DNA of 64,000 nucleotides from CAZDJQ01 sp964505765 (GTDB lineage: Bacteria; Patescibacteriota; Microgenomatia; UBA12405; JAHJSD01): contig CAZDJQ010000001.1 of the NCBI GenBank assembly GCA_964505765.1, positions 1-64,000 on the forward strand. The letters run 5' to 3'. Under the pieces are notes generated by a model. That model did no database searches. It saw only the letters and a program-made list of their open reading frames with translations, and had not been told where the DNA came from. Each line of letters begins with the position of its first letter. The stretch's first letter is position 1. Shown here piece after piece: positions 18,110 to 28,177 of the stretch. The translations under genes and the position numbers were made by a program.

Positions 18110-18502
18110 TTAATAAATTTGACAAATAACTTCTCCGCCTAAATTCTTTTTTCTTGCCTCCTTACCAATCATTAACCCCTGAGAGGTTGATAAAATAGTC
18201 GTCCCGGTTCCCCCCAATGTTATCGGAATCTTATTCGCCGTGGCATAAACCCGCCTTCCCGGCTTGGAAACACGCTTTATTTTTGTCACTATCGGCCTAT
18301 CTTTGCTATCATATTGAAGCGCTATAATCATTTTTTTCTTAACTTTATCAACTTTCTTCACCTTAACTCCCTTAAGATAACCCTCTTTGACCAATAAATT
18401 TACCAAAGCCTCTCTAAATTTTGACCAGTCCGTCTCTACTTCTTGATGATTAGCAATATAGGCATTATATATCTGGCTTAAAATATTTCCAATTGTATCC
18501 AT
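18110..18502 (-). CDS. rpsH: Ribosomal protein uS8
   Basis: The 130-residue 16S-binding protein starts [15 protein letters not shown] and ends with TTILSTSQGLMIGKEARKKNLGGEVICQIY, typical of uS8. A longer open frame extends upstream to 18610, but it runs inside rpsN and is not homologous to uS8, so I use the ATG at 18502, whose A is shared with the rpsN stop. Confidence 0.95.
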   Translation of the reverse strand: MDTIGNILSQIYNAYIANHQEVETDWSKFREALVNLLVKEGYLKGVKVKKVDKVKKKMIIALQYDSKDRPIVTKIKRVSKPGRRVYATANKIPITLGGTGTTILSTSQGLMIGKEARKKNLGGEVICQIY

Positions 18503-18687
18503 TACCAACTCGCTTTCTTCACACCTGGTAACATTCCTTTTCTGGCCAATTCCAAAAAGCACAACCGGCACAAACCAAAACGCCGCATATATCCCCTCGG
18601 CCGGCCGCATTTCTGACAGCGCCGATGTTTCCTGGTCGGATATTTTGGTTCTTTTTTAGACTTAACTATTTTTGCTTTGCTTGCCAT
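18502..18687 (-). CDS. rpsN: Ribosomal protein uS14, zinc form
   Basis: The 61-residue protein is the short zinc-binding (C+) type: [21 protein letters not shown] gives two CxxC pairs, and GVKKASW ends the chain. It overlaps the end of rplE by 26 bases and shares one base with rpsH. Confidence 0.96.
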   Translation of the reverse strand: MASKAKIVKSKKEPKYPTRKHRRCQKCGRPRGYMRRFGLCRLCFLELARKGMLPGVKKASW

Positions 18688-19225
18688 TGTCTTTTGTTTT
18701 AAATGGTAATCCCAAATACTTTAGTAATAATCCGGCTTTTTTATCATCCCGGGTATCGGTTACAATCGTTATCTGCAGCCCCCGGACTTTATCAATTTTA
18801 TCAATATCAATTTCCGGGAAAACTGTTTGTTCATCCAAACCGATATTATAGTTGCCGTCTCCGTCAAATTGGTCTTTAGAAAACCCCCGAAAGTCTTTCA
18901 ATCTCGGGAAAACCAATCTAAACAATCTTTCCAAAAAATCATACATCCGTCTTCCTCTTAAAGTTACTTGTAATCCAATTGGATCGCCTTGCTTTAACTG
19001 AAAGTCGGCTATTGCTTTTTTGGCCCGACAAATTTTCGGCTTTTGGCCGGAAATCTTTTCCAACTGCCGCATCGGCTCCTCAATTGCATCCGCGTTTTCT
19101 TTTCCCTCGGGAACCCGCATATTAATAACTACTTTTTTAACCGACGGCAAAGCCATCCGATTGTCTGTATTTAATTCTTTTTTTAAATCTGGAACAATTT
19201 TTTCCTGGTATTGTTGATTTAGCAT
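18662..19225 (-). CDS. rplE: Ribosomal protein uL5
   Basis: The 187-residue 5S-binding protein has [41 protein letters not shown] and the C-terminal [21 protein letters not shown]. It sits between rplX and rpsN. Confidence 0.97.
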   Translation of the reverse strand: MLNQQYQEKIVPDLKKELNTDNRMALPSVKKVVINMRVPEGKENADAIEEPMRQLEKISGQKPKICRAKKAIADFQLKQGDPIGLQVTLRGRRMYDFLERLFRLVFPRLKDFRGFSKDQFDGDGNYNIGLDEQTVFPEIDIDKIDKVRGLQITIVTDTRDDKKAGLLLKYLGLPFKTKDNGKQSKNS

Positions 19226-19226
19226 T

Positions 19227-19556
19227 TTATTTTTCTTTTCCCTTCTTATTTAGTAAAGAATCACACTTTTTACAAACCCGTTGTTTCTTATCAGCTTTAA
19301 TTTGATAACCGATCCGAGTCGGTTCCCGGCACTGTGGACAAACCACCATTAATTTGCTGGCATAAATTGGCTTTTCAATCTTTAAAATTCCCCCCTCTTG
19401 TCCCTCCACTTCACTTGGTTTAACATGTTTTTTCACCACGTTGATCCCTTTAACAACAACCTTGTTTTCCCTAGGCAAAACTCGAACAACTTTGCCGGTC
19501 CGGCCTTTGTCATTGCCTGATATAACCTGAACTTTATCTCCTTTTTTTATTTTCAT
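19227..19556 (-). CDS. rplX: Ribosomal protein uL24 with CxxC zinc ribbon
   Basis: The 109-residue protein opens with the KOW motif [22 protein letters not shown]. Its C-terminal half carries CPQC and CKKC pairs that would bind zinc, as in many bacterial uL24. It overlaps the rplN stop by four bases. Confidence 0.96.
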   Translation of the reverse strand: MKIKKGDKVQVISGNDKGRTGKVVRVLPRENKVVVKGINVVKKHVKPSEVEGQEGGILKIEKPIYASKLMVVCPQCREPTRIGYQIKADKKQRVCKKCDSLLNKKGKEK

Positions 19557-19921
19557 AATACCTCCTCAGCCATCGCCGCTATTTTATCATATCCTTTCTG
19601 TTTAATCTCCCTTGCTACCGGTCCGAAAACCCTTGTTCCCAACGGCAGCCCGTTTTTATCGACAATTATCGCCGCATTATCATCAAAACGAATATAGGAC
19701 CCGTCCGGCCGACGATATTCTTTATTGGTCCTAATAACAACCGCCCTCACTTTTTCATTCTTTTTTACATCCGCATTCGGTTTTGCTTCTAAAACCGATG
19801 CGACAATAACATCGCCGACTCGGCCGGCATTTTGATTGGCACTGCCGAGTAAGCGGATCACTCTCAGTTTCTTTGCTCCAAGGTTGCTGGCTGGTTTTAA
19901 AATCGTTCGCAGCTGAATCAT
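19553..19921 (-). CDS. rplN: Ribosomal protein uL14
   Basis: The 122-residue protein starts [19 protein letters not shown] and has the [18 protein letters not shown] and [12 protein letters not shown] motifs. The start overlaps the rpsQ stop by four bases. Confidence 0.97.
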   Translation of the reverse strand: MIQLRTILKPASNLGAKKLRVIRLLGSANQNAGRVGDVIVASVLEAKPNADVKKNEKVRAVVIRTNKEYRRPDGSYIRFDDNAAIIVDKNGLPLGTRVFGPVAREIKQKGYDKIAAMAEEVL

Positions 19922-20160
19922 TTTTCTTGATTAAAAATTTTACTAACTTTAAATCTTTTTAATTTACTTAACGGTCTGGTCTCGGTAATCTCAACTTTAT
20001 CCCCCAGCTTTGCTTTTTCCTCTTCATCATGAGCGTAGAGCCTGGTTTGTTTTTTCAAAACTTTTCCATACAAAGGATGCCGCTTACGATGCTTAATCTC
20101 AACCACTACGGTTTTCTGCATTTTATCGGAAACAACTTCGCCAACAAATTTTTTGCTCAT
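19918..20160 (-). CDS. rpsQ: Ribosomal protein uS17
   Basis: The 80-residue OB-fold protein has [38 protein letters not shown] and [13 protein letters not shown]. It begins directly after the rplP stop; the rpmC (uL29) gene that normally lies between these two is missing. Confidence 0.96.
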   Translation of the reverse strand: MSKKFVGEVVSDKMQKTVVVEIKHRKRHPLYGKVLKKQTRLYAHDEEEKAKLGDKVEITETRPLSKLKRFKVSKIFNQEK

Positions 20161-20574
20161 TTACTTTCCCCTTCTTTGGACAATTTTAGCTTTAACTGGT
20201 AACTTGTTTATCGCTCTTTTTAACGCTTCACGGGCTATTTCTTCATCAACTCCCTCGATTTCAAATAAAATCTTTCCCGGTCTGACTACGGCCGCCCAAT
20301 GACTAATATCTCCCTTGCCGGCCCCCATTGGAGCACCCGGCGCCTTTTGACTGATTGGTTTATCCGGAAAAGCCCGAATCCAAACTTTAGCTTTTCTTTT
20401 TGTTTGATGGGTAATTGCTTTTCTAGCTGCTTCAATTTGATTTGCTTTAATCCAGCCCGGTTCCAAGGCTTTTATCCCGTATTCACCAAAAGCCATCTGC
20501 GACCCCCGAGTTCGCTTTCCCTTGGTTGTTCCTCGAAACTGGTATCGATATTTTACTCTTTTCGGCTGTAACAT
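20161..20574 (-). CDS. rplP: Ribosomal protein uL16
   Basis: The 137-residue protein has MLQPKRVKYRYQFRGTTKG, GYGIKALEPG-like EYGIKALEPGWI, RIFPDKP-like RAFPDKPI and GAPMGAGKGDISHWAAVVRPGKILFEI. It follows rpsC with a two-base gap. Confidence 0.97.
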   Translation of the reverse strand: MLQPKRVKYRYQFRGTTKGKRTRGSQMAFGEYGIKALEPGWIKANQIEAARKAITHQTKRKAKVWIRAFPDKPISQKAPGAPMGAGKGDISHWAAVVRPGKILFEIEGVDEEIAREALKRAINKLPVKAKIVQRRGK

Positions 20575-20576
20575 AA

Positions 20577-21227
20577 TTAAACCTGCTCGCCGCGATTAAT
20601 ATAAGCTTTAACTCCGACATATCCTGATCTAGTCAAAGCTGGATAATGATAATAATCAATATTGGCTCGAATTGTACTCAACGGGATTTTCCCCCGAGAG
20701 AACTTCTCCACCCGAGAAACCTCAATTCCGCCTATCCGGCCGGATAGAACTACTTTTATCCCTTCTGCTCCCTCCTGCATTGCTTTATCCATTGCCTGAT
20801 TAACAACCCGTCGGTAGCGCATCCCTCGCTCCAATTGACGAGCGATTTTCTCTGAAACTAACTTTGCCGACAGTGCAGCGCTTTTTACTTCTTCTACTTC
20901 AATGTCAATATTGTTTTCCGGTTCATCAATATCTATTATCTGCTTTAATTGATCTTTAATCTGTCTCAACCCGCTCCCGCCCCGGCCAATTACCACTCCG
21001 GGCCGGCTGGCTTGAATAATAATTTTCACCTTGTTTTTTAACCGTTGAATCTGAATTAAAACTAAACCGGCATATTCCAGCTTGTCTTCCAGATAATTTC
21101 TGATTTCTTGATCTTCTTGAACAAATTTCCGATAGGAATTTTTATCGGCAAACCAGCGGGACTTCCACTTAAACGGACTATCCTTAACCTGCATTCTGAA
21201 ATTCAACGGACTTACTTTTTGACCCAT
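20577..21227 (-). CDS. rpsC: Ribosomal protein uS3
   Basis: The 216-residue protein has a type II KH domain with RPGVVIGRGGSGLRQIKD and the C-terminal domain with GAEGIKVVLSGRIGGIEVSR. It is involved in mRNA entry. It follows rplV. Confidence 0.97.
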   Translation of the reverse strand: MGQKVSPLNFRMQVKDSPFKWKSRWFADKNSYRKFVQEDQEIRNYLEDKLEYAGLVLIQIQRLKNKVKIIIQASRPGVVIGRGGSGLRQIKDQLKQIIDIDEPENNIDIEVEEVKSAALSAKLVSEKIARQLERGMRYRRVVNQAMDKAMQEGAEGIKVVLSGRIGGIEVSRVEKFSRGKIPLSTIRANIDYYHYPALTRSGYVGVKAYINRGEQV

Positions 21228-21229
21228 AC

Positions 21230-21631
21230 TTATTTTTCCTTAACTTTAACTACTAAATGTGATCTTCTTTTCCTAATCAAGCCGGGATGAGACCGGGCGC
21301 TATGTGATTTATCCCGCCTTTTAAGCCGTGACCCCTCATTAACAATTATCTCGTCAAAGACCAACTTGTCTTTATCCAAGCCAAAATTGTGTTCAGCATC
21401 AGCTAAAGCGGTTTTTACTGCTTTACGTAAAAAACGGGCTCCTTTTTTATTCATAAATTTTAATTTTTTCATTGCTTCTTGCGGCGAAGTCTGTTTAGCG
21501 GTTTTAACCACTAAACGCATTTTCCTTGGTGAAATTGGTAAATATTTCGCCTCGGTCTTAACAACAGAAACTTGGCTGCTGGTATCTGTTTTCTTCTTAA
21601 TCTGGTTTTTCTTTTCTGTTTTTTTAGCCAT
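21230..21631 (-). CDS. rplV: Ribosomal protein uL22
   Basis: The 133-residue protein has YLPISPRKMRLVV and the loop and core around EIIVNEGSRLKRR..SHPGLIRKRRSHLVV. A Lys-rich extension of about 30 residues precedes the core. The tunnel-facing beta hairpin, a macrolide-contact region, appears complete. Confidence 0.96.
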   Translation of the reverse strand: MAKKTEKKNQIKKKTDTSSQVSVVKTEAKYLPISPRKMRLVVKTAKQTSPQEAMKKLKFMNKKGARFLRKAVKTALADAEHNFGLDKDKLVFDEIIVNEGSRLKRRDKSHSARSHPGLIRKRRSHLVVKVKEK

Positions 21632-21650
21632 AAAAAATAATAATTAATAA

Positions 21651-21935
21651 TTAAGTTTTCTTAATAATTCTTTTAACCATCCGGCCGTGACCTCGAAATG
21701 TCCGGGTCGGCGAAAATTCCCCCAAACGATGACCAACCATTTCCTCGGTTACATAAACTTCAATAAAATCTTTGCCGTTGTGGACCTGAAACGTCTGGCC
21801 GACAAATTCAGGCGGGATTTGGCTGTCTCTCGCCCAAGTCTTTATCGGCGCCTTTTTTTTCTTGCCTTTTTGCTTTTTTACTTTTTCCGCTAACTTCTCG
21901 TCAACATATGGTCCCTTTTTTGAACTTCTTGCCAT
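21651..21935 (-). CDS. rpsS: Ribosomal protein uS19
   Basis: The 94-residue protein has [41 protein letters not shown] and [16 protein letters not shown]. It starts on the last base of the rplB stop. Confidence 0.97.
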   Translation of the reverse strand: MARSSKKGPYVDEKLAEKVKKQKGKKKKAPIKTWARDSQIPPEFVGQTFQVHNGKDFIEVYVTEEMVGHRLGEFSPTRTFRGHGRMVKRIIKKT

Positions 21936-22693
21936 TATTTTTCATTTCTCCTCTTAACAATTAACTTATCCGAATATTTTTGTTTTTTCCGGGTTTTTTT
22001 GCCTAAAGTCTTTTTCCCCCAAGGAGATTTCGGCGACGGCATTCCAATCGGAGACCGGCCTTCTCCGCCACCATGTGGGTGTGAGCCTGGATGCTGAGCT
22101 ACTCCTCGCACCGTCGGCCGGACCCCGCGATGCCGCTTACTGCCGGCCTTTTTAATCTGCCGGTATTTATAATCTTTATTTCCAACCTGGCCGATAGTTG
22201 CCCAGCATTCTAACAAAAACTTCCTTATTTCTCCTGAAGGAAGCTTAACTTGGGCATATTTGCCTTCCTTGCTTAAAATAAACGCCCTGGTACCGGCTCC
22301 CCGAACCATTTGGCCGCCTTTGCCGGGATTAATTTCCAAATTATGAAACCCGACACCCAAAGGAATCTCCCTTAAAGGCAAAGCATTGCCCGGCTCAATT
22401 TCACCTTTTTCACTAGCAATTATCTCATCTCCGACTTCCAACCCTACCGGGGCCAGAATATACCTTCTCTCACCGTCCGGGTACAAAATCAAGGCAATAT
22501 TTGCATTCCGATTCGGATCATATTCAATCGCCTCCACTTTTCCGACAATGTCCCGTTTATCTCTTTTCCAGTCAATTTTCCTGATAAACCGTTTTTGAGC
22601 TCCGCCGCGGTGACGGGTGCTGATCTGCCCTTTATTATCCCGGCCGGCGGTTTTCTTCCTAATTTTAGTTAAATTCTTTTGTCTTTTATTCAT
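21935..22693 (-). CDS. rplB: Ribosomal protein uL2, N-terminus shortened
   Basis: The 252-residue core protein of the peptidyl-transferase region has [15 protein letters not shown], the [23 protein letters not shown] motif and [26 protein letters not shown] near the end. Most uL2 proteins are about 275 residues and begin with a PTSPGRR segment. Here that first 20-25 residues is absent and the start overlaps rplW by four bases, so it cannot simply be a missed start. Confidence 0.95.
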   Translation of the reverse strand: MNKRQKNLTKIRKKTAGRDNKGQISTRHRGGAQKRFIRKIDWKRDKRDIVGKVEAIEYDPNRNANIALILYPDGERRYILAPVGLEVGDEIIASEKGEIEPGNALPLREIPLGVGFHNLEINPGKGGQMVRGAGTRAFILSKEGKYAQVKLPSGEIRKFLLECWATIGQVGNKDYKYRQIKKAGSKRHRGVRPTVRGVAQHPGSHPHGGGEGRSPIGMPSPKSPWGKKTLGKKTRKKQKYSDKLIVKRRNEK

Positions 22694-22983
22694 TGTTTCA
22701 ATTTTGATAAGTCAATTTTTTCATCATCTGAAATTTTTATTAATGCTTTCTTTTTCGCTCGGGTCCAAAACTTCAAGTTTTTTTGCCAAATATGCTTGGG
22801 TTTCCCCGGCATAATCATTGTTCTTACTTTTTCCGGTTTAATTCCAAACACCGCTTCAAATCTTGTTTTAATTTGATTTTTGTCCGCTTTGCGGTCAACC
22901 CAAAAAGTATAAACATTGCTTTCTTGAGCTTGACTTGATTTCTCGGTTTCAACCAAAGCTTTTATAATTTGTTTTTTATTCAT
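22690..22983 (-). CDS. rplW: Ribosomal protein uL23
   Basis: The 97-residue protein sits at the tunnel exit. It has LVETEKSSQAQESNVYTFWVDRKADKNQIKTRFEAVFGIKPEKVRTMIMPGK-type sequence typical of uL23. It overlaps rplD and rplB by four bases on each side. Confidence 0.95.
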   Translation of the reverse strand: MNKKQIIKALVETEKSSQAQESNVYTFWVDRKADKNQIKTRFEAVFGIKPEKVRTMIMPGKPKHIWQKNLKFWTRAKKKALIKISDDEKIDLSKLKQ

Positions 22984-23615
22984 TTTTCATTCTTTAAATC
23001 CTTAATTGCTTCTAAAGCAAAAATTATCCATTGGTGCTTTAAAAGCAAGTAAGGGTTTATCTGAGACAAATAAGTAATATTCACTTCTGATAAATTACGA
23101 AAAGCTCTAATGGTATTTTCCCATTTTTTGGGAAGGACCAATAAACAACTTTTATCAGTTAGCTTTTCCCCTTTAAGTAAATTTTCTAATATTTTTTTTG
23201 CTTCTGCCGTCTTCGGCTCAATCTCTCTCAAGCTTTTAATAATCTTAATTTTACCTTGATTCTGTTTATCGGTCAGCACCGCCTGCAATGCCTTTTGTTT
23301 CATTTTTTTAGGCATTTTCAAATTATGTTTCTGGATCCCCTTTGGCCCGTGAGCCACTCCGCCGCCGACAAAAATTGGAGCGTATCTATCTCCGTGTCGA
23401 GCTCGGCCGGTTCCTTTTTGAGCCCAAATTTTTCTCCGCGAGCCGGCAATTTCGCCTCTGGTTTTAGCTCTGGGAAAAGCTTTCCGTTGATTGCTTAAAT
23501 AAACCTTAACCGCCTGAGCAACCAACTGCTCATTAATCGGCGCCTCAAAATATTTCTGCGGCAGTTCCACTGTTGTCGCTTTTCCCTGGCCGGTAGCAAA
23601 CACTTTAGTTTTCAT
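22980..23615 (-). CDS. rplD: Ribosomal protein uL4
   Basis: The 211-residue protein has the tunnel loop GSRRKIWAQKGTGRARHGDRYAPIFVGGG. I take the start at MKTKVFAT (23615) because it aligns with the family and has AGGA upstream; starts at 23630 or 23648 would extend into rplC. In Escherichia coli uL4 regulates this operon; whether it does so here is unknown. Confidence 0.93.
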   Translation of the reverse strand: MKTKVFATGQGKATTVELPQKYFEAPINEQLVAQAVKVYLSNQRKAFPRAKTRGEIAGSRRKIWAQKGTGRARHGDRYAPIFVGGGVAHGPKGIQKHNLKMPKKMKQKALQAVLTDKQNQGKIKIIKSLREIEPKTAEAKKILENLLKGEKLTDKSCLLVLPKKWENTIRAFRNLSEVNITYLSQINPYLLLKHQWIIFALEAIKDLKNEK

Positions 23616-24255
23616 TTTCCTGTTTTTTCCCATTACGAGGGATAACAACCAACCAACCGTTTTTATGACCGGGAACCGCCCCCTTGATAATAACCTGATC
23701 TTTTTTTGAGTCTACCGCCAGCACTTCTAAATTTTTAACTGTCACTTGTTCATTTCCGTAATGACCGGGCATTTTTTTTCCTTTAATCACTCGGCCCGGT
23801 GTTTGAGCCCCGATTGACCCCGGCGCCCGCCATCTCTGCTTTTGCCCATGGCTTCTGGGCTGAGTTCGAAATCCCCATCTTTTAACAACTCCTGTAAATC
23901 CTCTTCCTTTGCTCTTGCCAATCACATCAATCTCCGCTCCCGGCTCTAAAACCTGATCAACAGAAACTTTTTCCCCCAGTTTCGGGAGAGTTTTTTGACT
24001 CTTGTTCCAAGGCACTTCTTTAATAACTGCCGGGACAAAGTCAAGTTTGGCTTTTCTCAACTGCCCTTTTAACGGTTTATTGGCCCGCTTCTTTTTTCCG
24101 GCCGCTAATTGAACCGCTCTATACCCGTCTCTTTTTTCTAGTTTTTTTCCAACCACGTAACAAGGGGCCGCTTGACAAATAGTCGCGGCCTCTAATTTTC
24201 CATTCTCGGAAAATTTCTGGGTCATTCCTAGTTTTTTTACAATAAATCCCTTCAT
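23605..24255 (-). CDS. rplC: Ribosomal protein uL3
   Basis: The 216-residue protein starts MKGFIVKKLGMTQKFSENGK and has GRGFTGVVKRWGF, SHGQKQRWRAPGSIGAQTPGRVIKGKKMPGHYG, the family signature with the conserved Gln. It is separated from rpsJ by 81 bases that hold a terminator-like hairpin. Confidence 0.97.
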   Translation of the reverse strand: MKGFIVKKLGMTQKFSENGKLEAATICQAAPCYVVGKKLEKRDGYRAVQLAAGKKKRANKPLKGQLRKAKLDFVPAVIKEVPWNKSQKTLPKLGEKVSVDQVLEPGAEIDVIGKSKGRGFTGVVKRWGFRTQPRSHGQKQRWRAPGSIGAQTPGRVIKGKKMPGHYGNEQVTVKNLEVLAVDSKKDQVIIKGAVPGHKNGWLVVIPRNGKKQENEN

Positions 24256-24264
24256 CTTTGCAAT

Positions 24265-24288
24265 AAAAAAGAGGCTGTTAAAGCCCCC
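24265..24288 (-). terminator. Intrinsic terminator or attenuator between rpsJ and rplC
   Basis: On the minus strand GGGGCT and AGCCTC can pair (six pairs, one G-U) around a TTAAC loop, followed by a run of six T. Just upstream of it lies a second hairpin (24307-24327, CTAACTAA/TTAGTTAG, loop of five). Only nine bases separate the T-run from the rplC ATG, so downstream genes need read-through or a promoter inside the hairpin region. Confidence 0.6.
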
Positions 24289-24336
24289 AACATTCTAACT
24301 TAATAACTAACTAAATAACTTAGTTAGGGAAACCGG

Positions 24337-24651
24337 TTACATTTTAATATCGATTTTTACTCCGGCCGGCAGATCTAAATGCTGCAGCCGGTCAATAGTT
24401 TTTACTCCTGCTCCTTCAATGTCGATCAACCGTTTGTGCGTTTTAATCTCATATTGCTCTTTTGACGCCTTGCCAAAAGAGTGAGGGGCGACAGGAACAG
24501 TATAAAGTTCTCTGTCGGTCGGTAGCGGGACTGGGCCGGAAACCCTGGCTCCAGTCATCACTGCCGCTTCCACAATTTTAGCAGCAGCTTCATCAATGAC
24601 TCGATGATCCCATGCCTTTAACCTAACTCGTATTCTTTCAGGTTTTGCCAT
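24337..24651 (-). CDS. rpsJ: Ribosomal protein uS10
   Basis: The 104-residue protein has [32 protein letters not shown] and [33 protein letters not shown]. It also serves as NusE in antitermination. It follows tuf with a 53-base gap. Confidence 0.97.
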   Translation of the reverse strand: MAKPERIRVRLKAWDHRVIDEAAAKIVEAAVMTGARVSGPVPLPTDRELYTVPVAPHSFGKASKEQYEIKTHKRLIDIEGAGVKTIDRLQHLDLPAGVKIDIKM

Positions 24652-24704
24652 TTATCCCCTCAATACCTTGTTTAATTTTCAAAGTTTAAAACAATTAAAA
24701 ATTG

Positions 24705-25901
24705 TTATTTAATAATTTTAGTTACAACCCCGGCTCCCACGGTTTTACCACCTTCACGGATAGCAAACTTGGAACCTTTTTCAAGTGCAACCGGCTTGAT
24801 CAATTTAATTTTGACCTCTGTATTGTCACCCGGCATAACCATCTCTACCCCTTCCGGAAGTTCTAATTCACCAGTTACATCAGTAGTTCTGATATAAATC
24901 TGGGGTCGATATCCGCTAAAGAAAGGGGTGTGTCGGCCGCCCTCGTCTTTTTTCAAAACATAAATTTCGGCTTCAAACTTGGTATGCGGCGTTACCGATC
25001 CGGGCTTAGCCAAAACCATCCCTCTTTCCACATCTTCTTTATCTATTCCTCTCAATAGAACTCCAGCATTGTCGCCGGCTTGACCGGATTCCAATTGCTT
25101 GTGGAACATTTCAATTCCGGTTACTACCGTCTTTTGAGTGTCGCCCAAACCAACAATCTCTGCTGGATCGTTGACTTTCATTTGGCCGCGTTCAATCCGA
25201 CCGGTAACTACTGTCCCTCTTCCTTTTATTGAGAATACATCCTCAATCGGCATCAGGAACGGTTTGTCTAATTCCCGCTCCGGCGTCGGAATGTGCTCAT
25301 CTAATGCCTCTAACAACTCTTTGATTGAGGCAACTGCTTCTTTGTCACCTTCCACTGCCTGCATAGCGGAACCTTTAATAATCGGCGTATTGTCGCCGTC
25401 ATAATCATACTTATTTAAAAGTTCTCGAACTTCCATCTCAACTAGTTCCAAAAACTCGTCGTCCTCGACCAGGTCGGTCTTATTCAGATAAACTACAATT
25501 GATGGAACTTCAACCTGATTAGCTAATAACACGTGCTCTCTTGTTTGAGGCATCGGCCCGTCCGGGGCGGAAACAACTAATATTGCTCCATCCATCTGAG
25601 CGGCGCCGGTAATCATGTTTTTAATATAGTCGGCATGACCGGGACAGTCGATGTGGGCATAATGACGGTTCTCGGTTTCATACTCTTGGTGTGAAACGGC
25701 AACCGTTAAAATTTTGTCAGAGCCGGCTCGCTCGACTCCACCTTTAGCAATCTCTTCATAAGAGACGGCATCTGCTTTTCCTTCCTCAGCCAGAATTTTT
25801 AAAATTGCTGCTGTTAACGTGGTCTTTCCGTGGTCGATGTGACCAATTGTTCCCACGTTTACGTGCGGTTTTCCGCGTTCAAATTTCTTTTTTTCAGCCA
25901 T
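24705..25901 (-). CDS. tuf: Elongation factor Tu
   Basis: The 398-residue GTPase delivers aminoacyl-tRNA. G1 is GHIDHGKT, G3 DCPGHADY, G4 NKTD (Asp intact) and G5 GSAMQ; domain II and III motifs such as [12 protein letters not shown] are normal. The ATG is preceded by GAGGAGG. It follows fusA by 67 bases that contain a TAGCCA/TGGCTA hairpin. Confidence 0.98.
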   Translation of the reverse strand: MAEKKKFERGKPHVNVGTIGHIDHGKTTLTAAILKILAEEGKADAVSYEEIAKGGVERAGSDKILTVAVSHQEYETENRHYAHIDCPGHADYIKNMITGAAQMDGAILVVSAPDGPMPQTREHVLLANQVEVPSIVVYLNKTDLVEDDEFLELVEMEVRELLNKYDYDGDNTPIIKGSAMQAVEGDKEAVASIKELLEALDEHIPTPERELDKPFLMPIEDVFSIKGRGTVVTGRIERGQMKVNDPAEIVGLGDTQKTVVTGIEMFHKQLESGQAGDNAGVLLRGIDKEDVERGMVLAKPGSVTPHTKFEAEIYVLKKDEGGRHTPFFSGYRPQIYIRTTDVTGELELPEGVEMVMPGDNTEVKIKLIKPVALEKGSKFAIREGGKTVGAGVVTKIIK

Positions 25902-25968
25902 AAGACCTCCTCAAAAAAAATACTAATAATTAATTGTTAGCCATTGTTGGCTAGTTGTAATTTTATCA

Positions 25969-28065
25969 TCAGACCGCTTGATTTGCAACAACTTGCTCTT
26001 TAATATTTTCTGGCATTTCCTCATAATGTGACGGCTCCATATAAAAGGACCCCCGGCCTTGAGTCAAACTGCGGATTACGGTTGCATAACCTCTGATCTC
26101 GGCCAGCGGCACCAGAGCATTAACAATCCTGACATTCTTCCTGGTCTCTGTTCCTAAAATCTTGGCTCTCCGGGAAGAAAGATCGCCAATAACCTGACCC
26201 AAAAAATCTTCGGGTGTAGTCACCTCTAAAGTCATAATCGGTTCCAACAAGACCGGATCAGCTCTTTGCACCGCTTTTTTAAGCGCCATTGAGCCGGCAA
26301 TTTTAAACGCCATATCTGAAGAGTCGACTTCATGATAAGAACCGTCAAAAACAACTACATTCATATCCACCAGCGGAAAACCGGCAACCACTCCTTTTTC
26401 CATTGCTTCTTTCACTCCCTTTTCAATTGCCGGAATAAAGTTTTCCGGGATTGACGCCCCCTTAATTTCAGACTCAAATTTAAACCCCTCACCACGTTCA
26501 CGCGGTTCTACTCTTAACAGCACATGTCCGTACTGCCCGCGGCCGCCGCTTTGGCGGATATATTGCGCCTCTGCTTCGGCTGTCCGCTTAATTGCCTCAC
26601 GATAAGCAATTTGGGGGGTGCCGGTATTGACATTTAAGCCGAACTCCCGGCGCATCCGTTCAACCAAAATTTCAAGATGAAGCTCTCCCATTCCGGATAT
26701 AATAGTCTGACCGGTTTCCGCATCAACTTTAGTCTGGAAGGTCGGATCTTCCTGCTGAAACTTATTCAAAGACGCACTCAGTTTTTCTTGATCGGCCTTA
26801 GTCTCCGGTTCAATCGCAACTGAAATCACCGGTTCGGGAAACTCAATATCTTCAAAAACTACTGGTTTATCCTCCTGGCAAATAGTATTGCCGGTAACGG
26901 AATCATCCAACCCAATCGCGGCCACAATTTCTCCGGCATAAGCTTCATCGACTCCCTCACGTTTATCCGCGTGCATCAATAAAAGACGTCCAACTCGCTG
27001 GCGCTGGCCTTTACTGGCGTTATACACTTGTGAAGAGCCTTCCAAGGTGCCGGAGTATATCCTTAGATAGGAAAGCTTGCCAACATGCGGGTCGGTTTGA
27101 ACTTTAAATAATAAAGCGGAAAAGGGCTCATCTTTTTTACAAACTCTTTTCTCCTCTTTGCCGGTTTCCGGATTGATCCCGCTGATCGGGGGCAAATCTT
27201 CTGGAGAAGGGAGATACTCTACTATCGTATCTAAAATCAACTGCGTGCTTACCGTCCGGCTGTCCCCCCCCATGATTGGGAAAAAATCATTATTAATCAC
27301 TCCTCGGCGGATTGCCTGTTTAAGTTCATCAACACCAATCTCATTGCCTTCTAAATATTTTGCCAAAATTTCTTCGTCGGTCTCGGCGACATATTCAACT
27401 AATTTTTCCCGATATCTCTCAACTTTACCCTTATATTCAAGCGGAATGTCAATTTCTTCCAGTTTATTGTCTTCAACCCCCTGATAAACATAAGCTTTCT
27501 CTTCAATTAAATCTACTGCTCCCTTCAAATCGTGACCTAATCCCAACGGCAGCTGAATCGGCCAGGCATTAGCTCCCAACCGCTGGCGGATGCTTTCTAC
27601 TGAACCGTCAAAATCCGCCCCTACCAAGTTAAGTTTATTAAAGACGCAAATCCGAGGTACACTATAACGATCAGCCTGATGCCAGACGGTTTCCGACTGC
27701 GCTTCCACTCCGGTCCGGCCGTCAAAAACCATTACCGCCCCATCCAAAACCCTTAATGAACGTTCAACTTCCGCCGTAAAATCAATATGGCCGGGAGTAT
27801 CAATAATGTTAATCCGGTAGTCTTTCCAAAAAGTGGTTACCGCTGCAGAAACAATAGTAATCCCTCGTTCCCGCTCCTGGTCCATCCAATCGGTTACGGT
27901 TGAACCCTCGTCAACCGAACCCAATTTATAGGTTCGACCGGTCTCAAACAACATCCGTTCAGTCGTCGTTGTTTTCCCGGCGTTAACATGAGCAATAATC
28001 CCGATATTTCTAATCATGTTCATCGGGACATCTCTATTTTCGGTTACTTCAATCGGTTGTGCCAT
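25969..28065 (-). CDS. fusA: Elongation factor G with Asn in two GTPase motifs
   Basis: The 698-residue translocase has all five EF-G domains, DTPGHIDF (G3), RGITIVSAA (switch I) and a normal C-terminal domain. Two usually invariant Asp residues are Asn: AHVNAGKT at residues 26-31 (normally AHIDAGKT) and NKLN at 143-146 (normally NKMD, the guanine-recognition motif). The codons are AAC at 27982-27984 and 27628-27630. The gene lies immediately downstream (in transcription) of the Erm island and has no Shine-Dalgarno. Confidence 0.96.
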   Translation of the reverse strand: MAQPIEVTENRDVPMNMIRNIGIIAHVNAGKTTTTERMLFETGRTYKLGSVDEGSTVTDWMDQERERGITIVSAAVTTFWKDYRINIIDTPGHIDFTAEVERSLRVLDGAVMVFDGRTGVEAQSETVWHQADRYSVPRICVFNKLNLVGADFDGSVESIRQRLGANAWPIQLPLGLGHDLKGAVDLIEEKAYVYQGVEDNKLEEIDIPLEYKGKVERYREKLVEYVAETDEEILAKYLEGNEIGVDELKQAIRRGVINNDFFPIMGGDSRTVSTQLILDTIVEYLPSPEDLPPISGINPETGKEEKRVCKKDEPFSALLFKVQTDPHVGKLSYLRIYSGTLEGSSQVYNASKGQRQRVGRLLLMHADKREGVDEAYAGEIVAAIGLDDSVTGNTICQEDKPVVFEDIEFPEPVISVAIEPETKADQEKLSASLNKFQQEDPTFQTKVDAETGQTIISGMGELHLEILVERMRREFGLNVNTGTPQIAYREAIKRTAEAEAQYIRQSGGRGQYGHVLLRVEPRERGEGFKFESEIKGASIPENFIPAIEKGVKEAMEKGVVAGFPLVDMNVVVFDGSYHEVDSSDMAFKIAGSMALKKAVQRADPVLLEPIMTLEVTTPEDFLGQVIGDLSSRRAKILGTETRKNVRIVNALVPLAEIRGYATVIRSLTQGRGSFYMEPSHYEEMPENIKEQVVANQAV

Positions 28066-28093
28066 AATTACAAAAAATAAAAGGCTCTCAAAA

Positions 28094-28107
28094 TTCTCAA
28101 TTGAGAA
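28094..28107. repeat. 14-bp palindrome in the fusA leader
   Basis: TTCTCAATTGAGAA is a perfect palindrome 29 bases before the fusA start. In the leader RNA it could pair or act as a DNA operator; no function is evident. Confidence 0.5.
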
Positions 28108-28177
28108 CCTTTGAACCCGCTTAAAAAAATAACGTATTTAGACGGGTAAATACCGCCCTTACGGGCAAAGTATTAAT

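Noticed and set aside
18503..18610. N-terminal extension of uS8
   Set aside because: The extension reads inside rpsN in another frame and has no uS8 similarity.
23616..23648. Longer uL4 start
   Set aside because: The extra residues have no uL4 similarity and lengthen the overlap with rplC; the start at 23615 aligns with the family.
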